Shown: positions 1-5,103 of the stretch, in pieces
Position numbering within the stretch: the stretch's first letter is position 1
How the letters are laid out: every line of letters begins with the position of its first letter
Assembly: GCA_016297585.1 (NCBI GenBank)
Contig: JAEDGJ010000152.1
Location: forward strand, 1-5,627
Direction: 5' to 3'
Source: Clostridiaceae bacterium
Lineage (GTDB): Bacteria > Bacillota > Clostridia > Oscillospirales > QAMX01
DNA length: 5,627 nt
Notes under the pieces: generated by a model
What the model was told of the DNA's origin: nothing
The model's input: only the letters and a program-made list of their open reading frames with translations
Database searches by the model: none
Position numbers and translations under genes: made by a program

Positions 1-314
1 TTGACGGCAGAGGCTTTGCCGGAGATTTTCCGACGGAGGATGTCCTCGACGGAGGCGTACTCCGCCGCGGGCACCGCCGCGATCACGCCCTGATGCGCGC
101 CGGTCTGGCTCATCGCGTCGAGCTTATGCCGGTCGGCCTCGACGACGGGGATGCCGGCGGCCTGCGCGCGGGTGCGGATGGCGGTCAGGACGGAATCGCC
201 CGACGCGCCTTTGAGAAGATAGAGCTTGTCGATCGGGCGGCCGACGGCAAGCGCTTCGGAAACGGCATGGCGGCCCTCCAGAACGGACCGCTCACCGGAA
301 TCGGATGCAGGCAT
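1..314 (-). CDS. rlmB: 23S rRNA 2'-O-methyltransferase, RlmB/TrmH (SpoU) family, partial
   Basis: First 104 codons of a SpoU/TrmH-family RNA methyltransferase; the gene runs off the left edge of the window. What is visible is the N-terminal substrate-binding domain (about residues 11-85), with the family signatures EGRHAVSEAL (13-22), GRPIDKLYL (25-33) and TGAHQGVIA (71-79). The linker towards the SAM-binding SPOUT domain starts around residue 88. The catalytic knot domain lies outside the window, so activity cannot be judged. Family members methylate a 2'-hydroxyl of guanosine, G2251 of 23S rRNA for E. coli RlmB. Which site is used here is inference, and other TrmH-like paralogues share this fold. 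The ATG at 312-314 is preceded by GAGGAG with a 6-nt spacer, which fixes the start. It is divergent from the regulator gene and has its own promoter. Confidence 0.88.
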   Translation of the reverse strand, partial: MPASDSGERSVLEGRHAVSEALAVGRPIDKLYLLKGASGDSVLTAIRTRAQAAGIPVVEADRHKLDAMSQTGAHQGVIAAVPAAEYASVEDILRRKISGKASAV

Positions 315-320
315 ATAAAA

Positions 321-326
321 CTCCTC
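321..326 (-). promoter_or_regulatory. Ribosome binding site of rlmB
   Basis: On the minus strand this reads GAGGAG and sits 6 nt before the ATG at 312-314. It decides the start of the truncated methyltransferase gene. Confidence 0.8.
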
Positions 327-359
327 GTATTTTACAACATATATAGCTTTCTACCCTAC

Positions 360-388
360 AGTTTACCACAATATGCCCTTGTTTGCAA
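360..388 (-). promoter_or_regulatory. Predicted sigma-A promoter of rlmB
   Basis: Read on the minus strand: -35 TTGCAA (383-388), 17-nt spacer, -10 TAAACT (360-365) directly preceded by TGG, which is an extended -10 (TGn). The predicted start is near position 353, giving a leader of about 40 nt that contains the GAGGAG ribosome binding site. The -35 matches 4 of 6 consensus bases and the -10 matches 4 of 6. The ideal spacing and TGn element make it the best candidate in this stretch. Confidence 0.55.
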
Positions 389-415
389 TGGAGGAAATCG
401 AAAGCGGGAACTTTC

Positions 416-426
416 TGCATAATGCA
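416..426. repeat. Small palindrome TGCAT-A-ATGCA
   Basis: Perfect 5-bp inverted arms around one central A, lying 28 bp upstream of the rlmB -35. It could be a protein binding site, but a palindrome this short can arise by chance in AT-rich DNA. Confidence 0.3.
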
Positions 427-471
427 CAAAAATAGATGCGCAAAAAGGGGAAAGATTCACAGTGCGGCCGT

Positions 472-487
472 AAAACGGTACGGTTTT
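472..487. repeat. Near-perfect 16-bp palindrome, operator candidate
   Basis: AAAACGGTACGGTTTT is a dyad with one mismatched pair (7 of 8 positions pair). It lies 66 bp upstream of the -35 of the regulator promoter and 83 bp upstream of the rlmB -35. Size and symmetry fit a site for a dimeric helix-turn-helix protein, perhaps the neighbouring XRE-cupin regulator. That link is inference only. Confidence 0.35.
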
Positions 488-553
488 GTCATTGTTGCAC
501 GGAAAAATGGAGAAAAGATGCCGGGAATTCGACTATACAGGACGCGAAAATGT

Positions 554-582
554 TTGACACGGAGGGAGAAGTTTGATAAAAT
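554..582 (+). promoter_or_regulatory. Strong sigma-A promoter of the regulator/acyl-CoA synthetase operon
   Basis: Consensus -35 TTGACA (554-559), 17-nt spacer, -10 TAAAAT (577-582) with an adjacent TGA (574-576) giving an extended -10. The predicted start is near 589-590, leaving about a 50-nt leader before the GTG start. This is the best promoter in the window. Such a strong promoter in front of a regulator gene suggests that a repressor holds it in check. Confidence 0.88.
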
Positions 583-589
583 AAACGGG

Positions 590-606
590 CGGAGCGTATC
601 GCTCCG
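590..606 (+). promoter_or_regulatory. Perfect inverted repeat at the predicted transcription start
   Basis: CGGAGCG-TAT-CGCTCCG: 7-bp perfect arms around a 3-nt loop, starting at or within a base or two of the predicted +1 (about 589-590). As DNA it is placed ideally for an operator that blocks the promoter. As RNA it would be a GC-rich hairpin at the extreme 5' end, of the kind that protects messages from 5' decay. It does not cover the ribosome binding site (625-630). Which role applies cannot be told from sequence. Confidence 0.55.
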
Positions 607-624
607 GCGAGACAACCTTGAAAC

Positions 625-630
625 GGAGGT
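625..630 (+). promoter_or_regulatory. Ribosome binding site of the XRE-cupin gene
   Basis: GGAGGT followed by a 9-nt spacer to the GTG at 640. An ATG at 632 is nearer but out of frame with the recognisable protein and too close to the site, so the GTG is the start. Confidence 0.8.
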
Positions 631-639
631 CATGCGGCA

Positions 640-1212
640 GTGGATAACCAGGTACTCCAGATCGCGGAACGGATCCGCGGGCTGCGGGATATCAGCGATA
701 TTTCCGTGGCGGAAATGGCGAAGCGCTGCGAAGTCTCCGAAGAAGAATACGTGGCGTGCGAGGCGGGAAAGGTCGATTTTTCGTTTACTTTCCTGTATAA
801 ATGTGCGGCCGCGTTCGGCGTGGAGCTGACCGAGCTTCTGACCGGCGATTCCCCGAAGCTGACGGGCTATACCGTCACGCGTGCGGGAGAGGGTCTGTCG
901 ATCAAACGGCGCGAGGGGTTCGAGTACGATAACCTCGGCTATCTTTTTCGGGACAAGCTCGCGGAGCCGTATATCGTTACGGCGCCTTACCGCGAGGAGG
1001 AGCAGCATATGCCCGTGCATCAGACGTCGCACGAGCATCAGGAATTTGACTTCATATTAAAGGGCAAGATGAAATTCGTCTACGGTGAGCACATCGAGAT
1101 TCTCTGCCCCGGTGACGCTGTTTACTACGACAGTCGCCGGGGCCACGGTATGATCGCGACCGGCGGAGAGGACTGCGAGTTTCTGGCAGTCGTTATCCGT
1201 AAAGAGAAGTAA
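640..1212 (+). CDS. XRE-family transcriptional regulator with C-terminal cupin domain
   Basis: 190-residue DNA-binding regulator of the HTH-XRE plus cupin type. Residues about 6-66 form the lambda-repressor-like helix-turn-helix, with ISVAEMAKRCEVSEEEYVACE (21-41) spanning the two HTH helices. A linker (about 67-110) leads to a small beta-barrel cupin (about 115-187). Its first motif contains H131, H133, E135 and G142; the second is PGDAVYYDSRRGHGM (157-171) with H169. The conserved histidines and glutamate suggest a metal or small-ligand pocket. Family members act as one-component sensors of small molecules. Here the adjacent acyl-CoA synthetase points to a carboxylic acid or acyl-CoA as ligand, which is inference. 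Start is GTG at 640, set by GGAGGT 9 nt upstream. It is the first gene of a probable two-gene operon behind a near-consensus promoter with a dyad at +1, consistent with autoregulation. Confidence 0.9.
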   Translation: MDNQVLQIAERIRGLRDISDISVAEMAKRCEVSEEEYVACEAGKVDFSFTFLYKCAAAFGVELTELLTGDSPKLTGYTVTRAGEGLSIKRREGFEYDNLGYLFRDKLAEPYIVTAPYREEEQHMPVHQTSHEHQEFDFILKGKMKFVYGEHIEILCPGDAVYYDSRRGHGMIATGGEDCEFLAVVIRKEK

Positions 1213-1244
1213 GCCGTCCCGAGGATACTAAAATCGGGGGCGGC
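1213..1244 (+). promoter_or_regulatory. Intercistronic hairpin 1, directly after the regulator stop codon
   Basis: The arm 1213-1222 (GCCGTCCCGA) pairs with 1234-1244 (TCGGGGGCGGC): about 10 bp including one G-U pair and one bulged G, around an 11-nt loop. It begins with the first base after the TAA of the regulator gene. No T-run follows, so it is not a canonical intrinsic terminator. It may stabilise the upstream message, mark a processing site or damp read-through into the synthetase gene. Confidence 0.55.
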
Positions 1245-1248
1245 ACGG

Positions 1249-1299
1249 CGCGCTTTGCGGGCAGCCCCTGTGTAGGAAGGGTATGCTCCGCAAAACGCG
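1249..1299 (+). promoter_or_regulatory. Intercistronic hairpin 2, long imperfect stem
   Basis: Paired segments from outside in: CGCG (1249-1252) with CGCG (1296-1299); TTTGCGG (1254-1260) with CCGCAAA (1288-1294); GCA (1261-1263) with TGC (1284-1286); CCCT (1266-1269) with AGGG (1278-1281). That is about 18 bp interrupted by one mismatch, one bulge and a 2x2 internal loop, with an 8-nt apical loop. It buries an in-frame ATG at 1283, while the ribosome binding site at 1318-1323 stays outside. No T-run follows. It may set the ratio of regulator to synthetase, by attenuation or message stability. Confidence 0.6.
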
Positions 1300-1317
1300 T
1301 ACTTTGTGCTTAAAGAA

Positions 1318-1323
1318 AGAGGA
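1318..1323 (+). promoter_or_regulatory. Ribosome binding site deciding the acyl-CoA synthetase start
   Basis: AGAGGA with a 10-nt spacer to the ATG at 1334. The in-frame upstream ATG at 1283 has AGGAAGG only about 2 nt away and lies in a hairpin stem, so 1334 is preferred. Confidence 0.65.
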
Positions 1324-1333
1324 TTTATCTGCA

Positions 1334-2986
1334 ATGGAAGCCATCTATAAGGAATACGTGACGGAGGAGTTCGACGATAAGGGGCTCCTGACCAAAATTG
1401 ATCTTCGCTGCCCGGAGCATTTCAACTTCGGCTTTGACGTTTTAGACGAGATCGCCCGCCGCACGCCGGACGCGCTGGCGATGCTGTGGTGCGACGAAAC
1501 CGGCGCGGAACGGTCGTTTACCTTCCGCGAGATGTCCGAGCTGTCAAACCGCGCGGCGAACGTATTCCGTTCCCTCGGGATCCGCAAGGGCGACCGCGTG
1601 ATGCTGGTGTTAAAGCGGCATTACCAGTTCTGGTACGCGATCATGGGTCTGTGCAAGATCGGCGCGCTCGCGATCCCGGCAACGCATCTTCTGACGACTC
1701 ACGACTTCACCTACCGCTTCAACGCCGCCGGCGTGTCCGCCATCGTCTGCACCGCGGACGGCTGGACGATCCCCAGCGTGCTTGAAGCCGAGGCCGAATC
1801 CCCCACGCTGAAGCATAAGATGATCGTCCACGGCAGCCACGAGGGCTTTCTCGACTTCGACGCCGCGATCGACGCCGCGTCTCCGGTGTTCGAGCGTCCG
1901 ACGGACGATCAGGCGACCGAAAACGACGACAAGATGCTGATGTACTTCACCTCCGGCACCACGGGACTGCCGAAGATGGTCTGGCACAGCTTCACCTATC
2001 CCATCGCGCACATCGTGACCGCCGCCTACTGGCATCACGTCGAGCGCGGCAAGCTGCACTTCACCGTCGCGGAAACCGGCTGGGGCAAGGCCGTCTGGGG
2101 CAAGCTCTACGGCCAGTGGTTCTGCGAGGCGCCGGTGTTTGTGTTCGATTTCGAGCGTTTCCACGCGAAAGACGTGCTCGATAAGATCCAGAAGTACAAA
2201 ATCGCGACCTTCTGCGCGCCGCCGACGATCTACCGCTTCTTCCTCGCCGAGGATCTTTCCCAGTACGATCTCTCAAGCGTCCAATCGGCGACCATCGCGG
2301 GCGAAGCGCTCAATCCCGAGGTCTACAACGAGATCTACCGCCGCACGGGTCTGAAAATGCGCGAGGGCTTCGGTCAGACGGAGACGACGCTGACGGTCGC
2401 GACCCTCTACGGCATGGAGCCCAAGCCCGGTTCGATGGGCAAGCCCTCTCCCGCGTACAAGGCGGACATCGTGGACGCCGACAACAAGCCCACGAAGCCC
2501 GGCGAGGTCGGCGAGATCGTCCTGCACATCGAGGACGGCAAGCCCTGCGGCCTGTTCGGCGGCTACTACCATAACGACGAGATGACCGCCGAGGTCTGCC
2601 GCGACGGGCTCTACCGCACCGGCGACATCGCGTGGCGCGACGAGGATAACTACTTCTGGTATGTCGGCCGCGCGGACGACCTTATCAAGAGCTCCGGCTA
2701 CCGCATCGGCCCGTTCGAGGTCGAAAGCGTGCTGATGGAGCACCCGGCGGTGCTCGAGTGCGGCGTCACCGGCGCGCCCGACCCGGTCCGCGGACAGGTC
2801 GTCAAGGCGACGATCGTCCTGAATCGCGGCTACGAGGGCACCCCTGAGCTTACAAAGGAGCTTCAGGACTATGTCAAGACGCATACGGCGTCCTACAAGT
2901 ACCCCCGCATTGTCGAATATGTGGCGGAGCTGCCGAAAACGATCAGCGGAAAGATCCGCCGCACGGATCTGCGCAAGAACAACTAA
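1334..2986 (+). CDS. AMP-forming acyl-CoA synthetase, medium-chain (MACS/ACSM-like) group
   Basis: 550-residue enzyme of the ANL superfamily, which activates a carboxylic acid with ATP to an acyl-adenylate and transfers it to CoA in the cytoplasm. Motifs in order: P-loop YFTSGTTGLPK (204-214), ETGWGKAVWGKLYGQW (247-262), APPTIYRF (295-302), AGEALNPE (322-329), adenine/ATP motif GFGQTE (345-350), YRTGD (427-431), hinge region GRADDLIK (445-452), SSGYRIGPFEVE (453-464), and the C-terminal catalytic lysine K540 in TISGKIRR. Length and the KPGSMGKPSP and GYRIGPFEVES blocks resemble medium-chain acyl-CoA synthetases more than acetyl-CoA synthetase. The acid used (medium-chain, branched or aromatic) cannot be read from sequence. 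All key residues are present and the gene is intact. It is co-oriented with the XRE-cupin gene 121 nt upstream, shares its promoter as far as I can see, and ends 10 nt before a strong terminator. An alternative start at 1283 would add 17 residues. Confidence 0.92.
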   Translation: MEAIYKEYVTEEFDDKGLLTKIDLRCPEHFNFGFDVLDEIARRTPDALAMLWCDETGAERSFTFREMSELSNRAANVFRSLGIRKGDRVMLVLKRHYQFWYAIMGLCKIGALAIPATHLLTTHDFTYRFNAAGVSAIVCTADGWTIPSVLEAEAESPTLKHKMIVHGSHEGFLDFDAAIDAASPVFERPTDDQATENDDKMLMYFTSGTTGLPKMVWHSFTYPIAHIVTAAYWHHVERGKLHFTVAETGWGKAVWGKLYGQWFCEAPVFVFDFERFHAKDVLDKIQKYKIATFCAPPTIYRFFLAEDLSQYDLSSVQSATIAGEALNPEVYNEIYRRTGLKMREGFGQTETTLTVATLYGMEPKPGSMGKPSPAYKADIVDADNKPTKPGEVGEIVLHIEDGKPCGLFGGYYHNDEMTAEVCRDGLYRTGDIAWRDEDNYFWYVGRADDLIKSSGYRIGPFEVESVLMEHPAVLECGVTGAPDPVRGQVVKATIVLNRGYEGTPELTKELQDYVKTHTASYKYPRIVEYVAELPKTISGKIRRTDLRKNN

Positions 2987-2996
2987 CAAACGAGAC

Positions 2997-3031
2997 AAAA
3001 GAACCCCTTAACCGGTTTAAGGGGTTCTTTT
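2997..3031 (+). terminator. Strong intrinsic terminator after the acyl-CoA synthetase
   Basis: GAACCCCTTAA (3001-3011) pairs perfectly with TTAAGGGGTTC (3017-3027) around the 5-nt loop CCGGT. AAAA (2997-3000) upstream and TTTT (3028-3031) downstream extend it to a 15-bp stem, so it could act in both directions. It ends the regulator/synthetase operon 10 nt after the stop codon, only 20 nt before the mntP start. Confidence 0.93.
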
Positions 3032-3050
3032 GCGATACGGATGGGGTTTT

Positions 3051-3608
3051 ATGGCATTTTGGGAGCTGTTTATTCTCGCGGTCGGGCTGTCCATGGACGC
3101 GTTCGCGGTCAGCATCTGCAAGGGGCTGGCGTCGAAGAAGATGCGCTGGGACGGCGCGCTCGCGTGCGGGCTGTATTTCGGAGGATTCCAGGCGCTGATG
3201 CCGACCATCGGCTACTTTGTCGGCTCGCGGTTCTATACCTATATTGAACGCTTCGACCACTGGATCGCGTTCGTGCTGCTGGCGCTGATCGGCGTCAACA
3301 TGCTGCGCGAGGCGTTTTCCGAGGAGGAGCAGGTCGACGCGTCATTCGCGGTCAAGGGGATGCTCGTGCTGGCGGTCGCGACGAGCATCGACGCGCTGGC
3401 GGTCGGCGTGTCGCTTGCCTGCCTGCAGACGAACATCGCGGCGGCGGCGGCGGTCATCGGCGTCACGACGTTTGTCTTTTCCTTTGCCGGCGTGCGCATC
3501 GGCAACGTGTTCGGCACGAAGTACCGGAAGAAGGCCGTCATCGCGGGCGGCGTGATCCTGATCGGCATCGGTCTGAAAATTCTGATCGAGCATCTGCTCG
3601 GCGCATAG
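3051..3608 (+). CDS. mntP: Manganese efflux pump MntP
   Basis: 185-residue integral membrane protein of the MntP (former DUF204/YebN) family, which exports Mn2+ and protects against manganese excess. The length is close to E. coli MntP, and about six hydrophobic segments are visible. The two internally related halves carry the signature acidic motifs LSMDAFAVSICKG (13-25, D16) and ATSIDALAVGVSLA (110-123, D114). The acidic loop FSEEEQVD (89-96) lies between them. The ATG at 3051 gives the typical N-terminus; an in-frame TTG at 3030 falls in the terminator T-run and is rejected. The ribosome binding site is poor (GGATGGGG, 3039-3046, 4-nt spacing). The start lies only 20 nt behind a strong terminator, so there is no room for the yybP-ykoY manganese riboswitch that often precedes mntP, and no convincing promoter is visible. 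Expression by read-through or from a promoter inside the previous gene is possible. Confidence 0.94.
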   Translation: MAFWELFILAVGLSMDAFAVSICKGLASKKMRWDGALACGLYFGGFQALMPTIGYFVGSRFYTYIERFDHWIAFVLLALIGVNMLREAFSEEEQVDASFAVKGMLVLAVATSIDALAVGVSLACLQTNIAAAAAVIGVTTFVFSFAGVRIGNVFGTKYRKKAVIAGGVILIGIGLKILIEHLLGA

Positions 3609-3668
3609 GGGAAAGAACAAGGCATAACGGCTCCGGACGCGCATACATTGTACCAAAACGTGCAAAAC

Positions 3669-3675
3669 GGGAGGT
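3669..3675 (+). promoter_or_regulatory. Ribosome binding site of the DUF4830-like gene
   Basis: GGGAGGT with a 9-nt spacer to the ATG at 3685. It is a strong site and supports this short gene as real. Confidence 0.75.
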
Positions 3676-3684
3676 ACCGATCGT

Positions 3685-4179
3685 ATGCTGATCTACACGG
3701 CAAAGCTGACCAAGACCAAACTCGCCCTGTTTGTCGGGGCGGTGTTCCTCGTGCTGCTGCTGATTATCGCCGCGGTGTCGTCGCTGAAGACCCATGACGC
3801 CGCCGGAACGGCCGCGCTGACGGTGTCGGAGGTCAGCTTCAAAAACATCCGCGACAACGGCGACCGCATCGCGTTCCTGAACGCCTTCGGCTGGGAAGTC
3901 GGAGCCGATCCGGTCGCGATCGAGGAGGTCGTGATTCCGGAGGAGTTCGACGGCGTGTACGCGCAGTACAACGAGCTGCAGCGGTATCAGGGGCTCGACC
4001 TCGAAAAATACCGGGGCAAAACGGCCAAACGCTACACCTATGAGGTCACGAATTACCCCGGAAACGAGGACAACGTCGTCGCAAACCTTTTGATCTACAA
4101 AAACCGCGTGATCGGCGGAGACGTCTGCTCGACGGAGTACCGCGGCTTCATGCACGGCTTCGAAAGGACGGCGGGCTGA
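3685..4179 (+). CDS. Single-pass membrane protein with DUF4830-like domain, function unknown
   Basis: 164 residues. A short basic N-terminus (KLTKTK, 7-12) is followed by one hydrophobic segment (about 13-34), so the protein is probably membrane-anchored with the rest outside the cytoplasm, although an uncleaved or cleaved signal peptide is also possible. Residues about 55-159 form a compact domain that I recognise as similar to DUF4830 proteins of Firmicutes: IRDNGDRIAFLNAFGWEV (55-72), IPEEFDGVY (84-92), YNELQRYQGLDL (95-106), KRYTYEVTNYPG (115-126) and NRVIGGDVCS (140-149), then GFMHGF (154-159). The single cysteine (C148) lies in the conserved GGDVCS block. No catalytic motif is evident and the molecular function is unknown. 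The gene follows mntP by 76 nt without a clear promoter or terminator between them, so co-transcription with mntP is possible. The family name comes from memory of the motif pattern, not a search. Confidence 0.78.
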   Translation: MLIYTAKLTKTKLALFVGAVFLVLLLIIAAVSSLKTHDAAGTAALTVSEVSFKNIRDNGDRIAFLNAFGWEVGADPVAIEEVVIPEEFDGVYAQYNELQRYQGLDLEKYRGKTAKRYTYEVTNYPGNEDNVVANLLIYKNRVIGGDVCSTEYRGFMHGFERTAG

Positions 4180-4194
4180 CGAAAGTCCGTTTTT
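4172..4194 (+). terminator. Weak intrinsic terminator candidate overlapping the stop codon
   Basis: CGGGCT (4172-4177) pairs with AGTCCG (4184-4189), a 6-bp stem with one G-U pair and a 6-nt loop, followed by TTTTT (4190-4194). It overlaps the TGA (4177-4179) of the DUF4830-like gene. The stem is short, so termination is probably partial. No promoter is visible in the 21 nt between the T-run and the next gene. Confidence 0.4.
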
Positions 4195-4215
4195 CGCCGG
4201 GGATAAAGGGGTACC

Positions 4216-4938
4216 ATGGAAAGACTCGATAAGGTTTTGGGTTCACAGGGAGCCGGCACGCGCCGGGAGCTGCAGGAGCGCATCCGGCGCGGCGCCGTGA
4301 CCGTGGACGGACGGATCGTGCGGCGTCCGGAGACGAAGATCGACCCGGAAAACGCCCGCATCACGCTCGACGGCGCGCCGTTTGTGTATCGGAAATACGT
4401 CTATCTGATGATGAACAAGGCGCCGGGGCTGCTCTGTGCGACGCGCGACCCCGAGGCGCCCACCGTGCTGACGGGTCTTCCGGAGACGATCCTGCGCCGC
4501 GGCGTATTCCCGGCGGGACGGCTCGACCGCGACTCCGTGGGGCTGCTGCTGATTACGGACGACGGGGACACGGCGCATCTGCTGCTGTCGCCGTCGCGCC
4601 ATGTAAAAAAGACCTATTTCATCCGTTATGACGGCACGCTGGACGCGGACGCCGCCGGACGCTTCGCGGAGGGCATCCGCATCGACGGGGACGAGCTCTG
4701 CCTGCCGGCGGAGCTTGTGCTTTTGGGGGACGGAGAGGCGCGCGTGACCGTGACCGAGGGACGCTACCATCAGGTCAAGCGCATGATCGCGGCGGCGGGC
4801 GGTACGGTCACGTTTCTGCGGCGGGAGCGCTTCGGGCCGCTGGTTCTCGATGAAACGCTCGCGGAAGGCGGATGGCGGGAACTTTATGAGGATGAAATTG
4901 CACAAATCCGCGAAATAACGCGGAAAACGCGCGGATAG
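4216..4938 (+). CDS. rsuA: RsuA-family rRNA pseudouridine synthase
   Basis: 240-residue enzyme that isomerises uridine to pseudouridine in ribosomal RNA. An N-terminal S4 RNA-binding domain (about 2-55: RLDKVLGSQG, RRGAVTVDG) is joined to the RsuA/RluB/E/F-type catalytic domain. The signature GRLDRDSVGLLLIT (101-114) carries the catalytic aspartate D104. KKTYFIRY (131-138) and EGRYHQVKRM (181-190) are the other conserved family blocks, including the lysine and tyrosine near the active site. Length matches RsuA-like proteins (about 230-240), which modify 16S rRNA at the position equivalent to U516. RluB/RluF-type 23S enzymes share these motifs, so the target is an assumption. Position 108 is V where many relatives have E or T; I do not expect loss of activity. 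The ATG at 4216 has GGGG (4208-4211) 4 nt upstream. It sits 36 nt after the DUF4830-like gene. The next gene has its own promoter. Confidence 0.92.
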   Translation: MERLDKVLGSQGAGTRRELQERIRRGAVTVDGRIVRRPETKIDPENARITLDGAPFVYRKYVYLMMNKAPGLLCATRDPEAPTVLTGLPETILRRGVFPAGRLDRDSVGLLLITDDGDTAHLLLSPSRHVKKTYFIRYDGTLDADAAGRFAEGIRIDGDELCLPAELVLLGDGEARVTVTEGRYHQVKRMIAAAGGTVTFLRRERFGPLVLDETLAEGGWRELYEDEIAQIREITRKTRG

Positions 4939-5070
4939 AGGCGAAAAAGGACGGAACGGGAACGGGGGACGGGAAGGCATGGCGATTTTCCTACTGTCAC
5001 GATGAGCAGAATGAATAAAAGAATTCCTTAACGTTTGTTGAATAAACCACTATCCATTTTAGAATTCATC

Positions 5071-5079
5071 TGTTATAAT
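5071..5079 (+). promoter_or_regulatory. Promoter of the ABC transporter ATPase gene (extended -10)
   Basis: TGTTATAAT: a perfect TATAAT (5074-5079) with TG one base upstream. At 17-nt spacing the -35 position (5051-5056) reads TATCCA, which is poor, so the extended -10 must carry recognition or an activator is needed. Predicted start is near 5086. The 177-nt gap 4939-5115 turns abruptly AT-rich from about 5010, and I see no terminator with a T-run in it. An imperfect dyad CTAAC-TTCGAA-TTAG (5087-5101) lies just after the predicted start and could be an operator, at low confidence. Confidence 0.75.
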
Positions 5080-5103
5080 ATAGACACTAACTTCGAATTA
5101 GAC

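Larger units (their letters stand above)
315..639. other. Divergent intergenic control region (325 nt, no gene)
   Basis: This stretch between the divergent rlmB and regulator genes is visibly AT-richer than the flanking genes and I see no credible coding sequence in it. It holds the rlmB promoter (360-388, minus), two small palindromes (416-426 and 472-487), the regulator promoter (554-582, plus), a perfect hairpin at its start site (590-606) and the GGAGGT ribosome binding site (625-630). Open frames crossing it have no family-like sequence and no suitable ribosome binding site. Confidence 0.8.

Noticed and set aside
93..422. 109-codon plus-strand open frame at the left edge
   Set aside because: It lies opposite the recognisable rlmB coding sequence, has no family-like sequence, and ends in the promoter region; it is a shadow frame.
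1283..1333. Longer start for the acyl-CoA synthetase (ATG at 1283, 17 extra residues)
   Set aside because: Its AGGAAGG is only about 2 nt away, the codon is in a predicted stem, and the basic extra segment does not look like the family N-terminus. The ATG at 1334 has a well-spaced AGAGGA.
2273..2998. Long minus-strand open frames opposite the acyl-CoA synthetase and opposite the rsuA-like gene (4243-4980)
   Set aside because: They arise from GC-rich codon bias of the real genes on the plus strand; their translations are rich in R, A, D and V with no recognisable domain and no ribosome binding site.
3030..3050. TTG start for mntP inside the terminator T-run
   Set aside because: It has no ribosome binding site and adds residues not typical of MntP; the ATG at 3051 gives the expected N-terminus.
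2987..3050. Manganese riboswitch (yybP-ykoY) upstream of mntP
   Set aside because: The gap is filled by a simple terminator hairpin; the riboswitch needs about 100 nt and its conserved loops are absent.
3609..3684. Promoter for the DUF4830-like gene
   Set aside because: TACATT-like -10 candidates lack any -35 at 16-18 nt spacing; nothing convincing was found.
4906..4936. CCGCG/CGCGG hairpins at the 3' end of the rsuA-like gene as a terminator
   Set aside because: Alternative short stems form (4908-4912 with 4919-4923, or 4906-4912 with 4930-4936), but no T-run follows and the segment is within the coding sequence.
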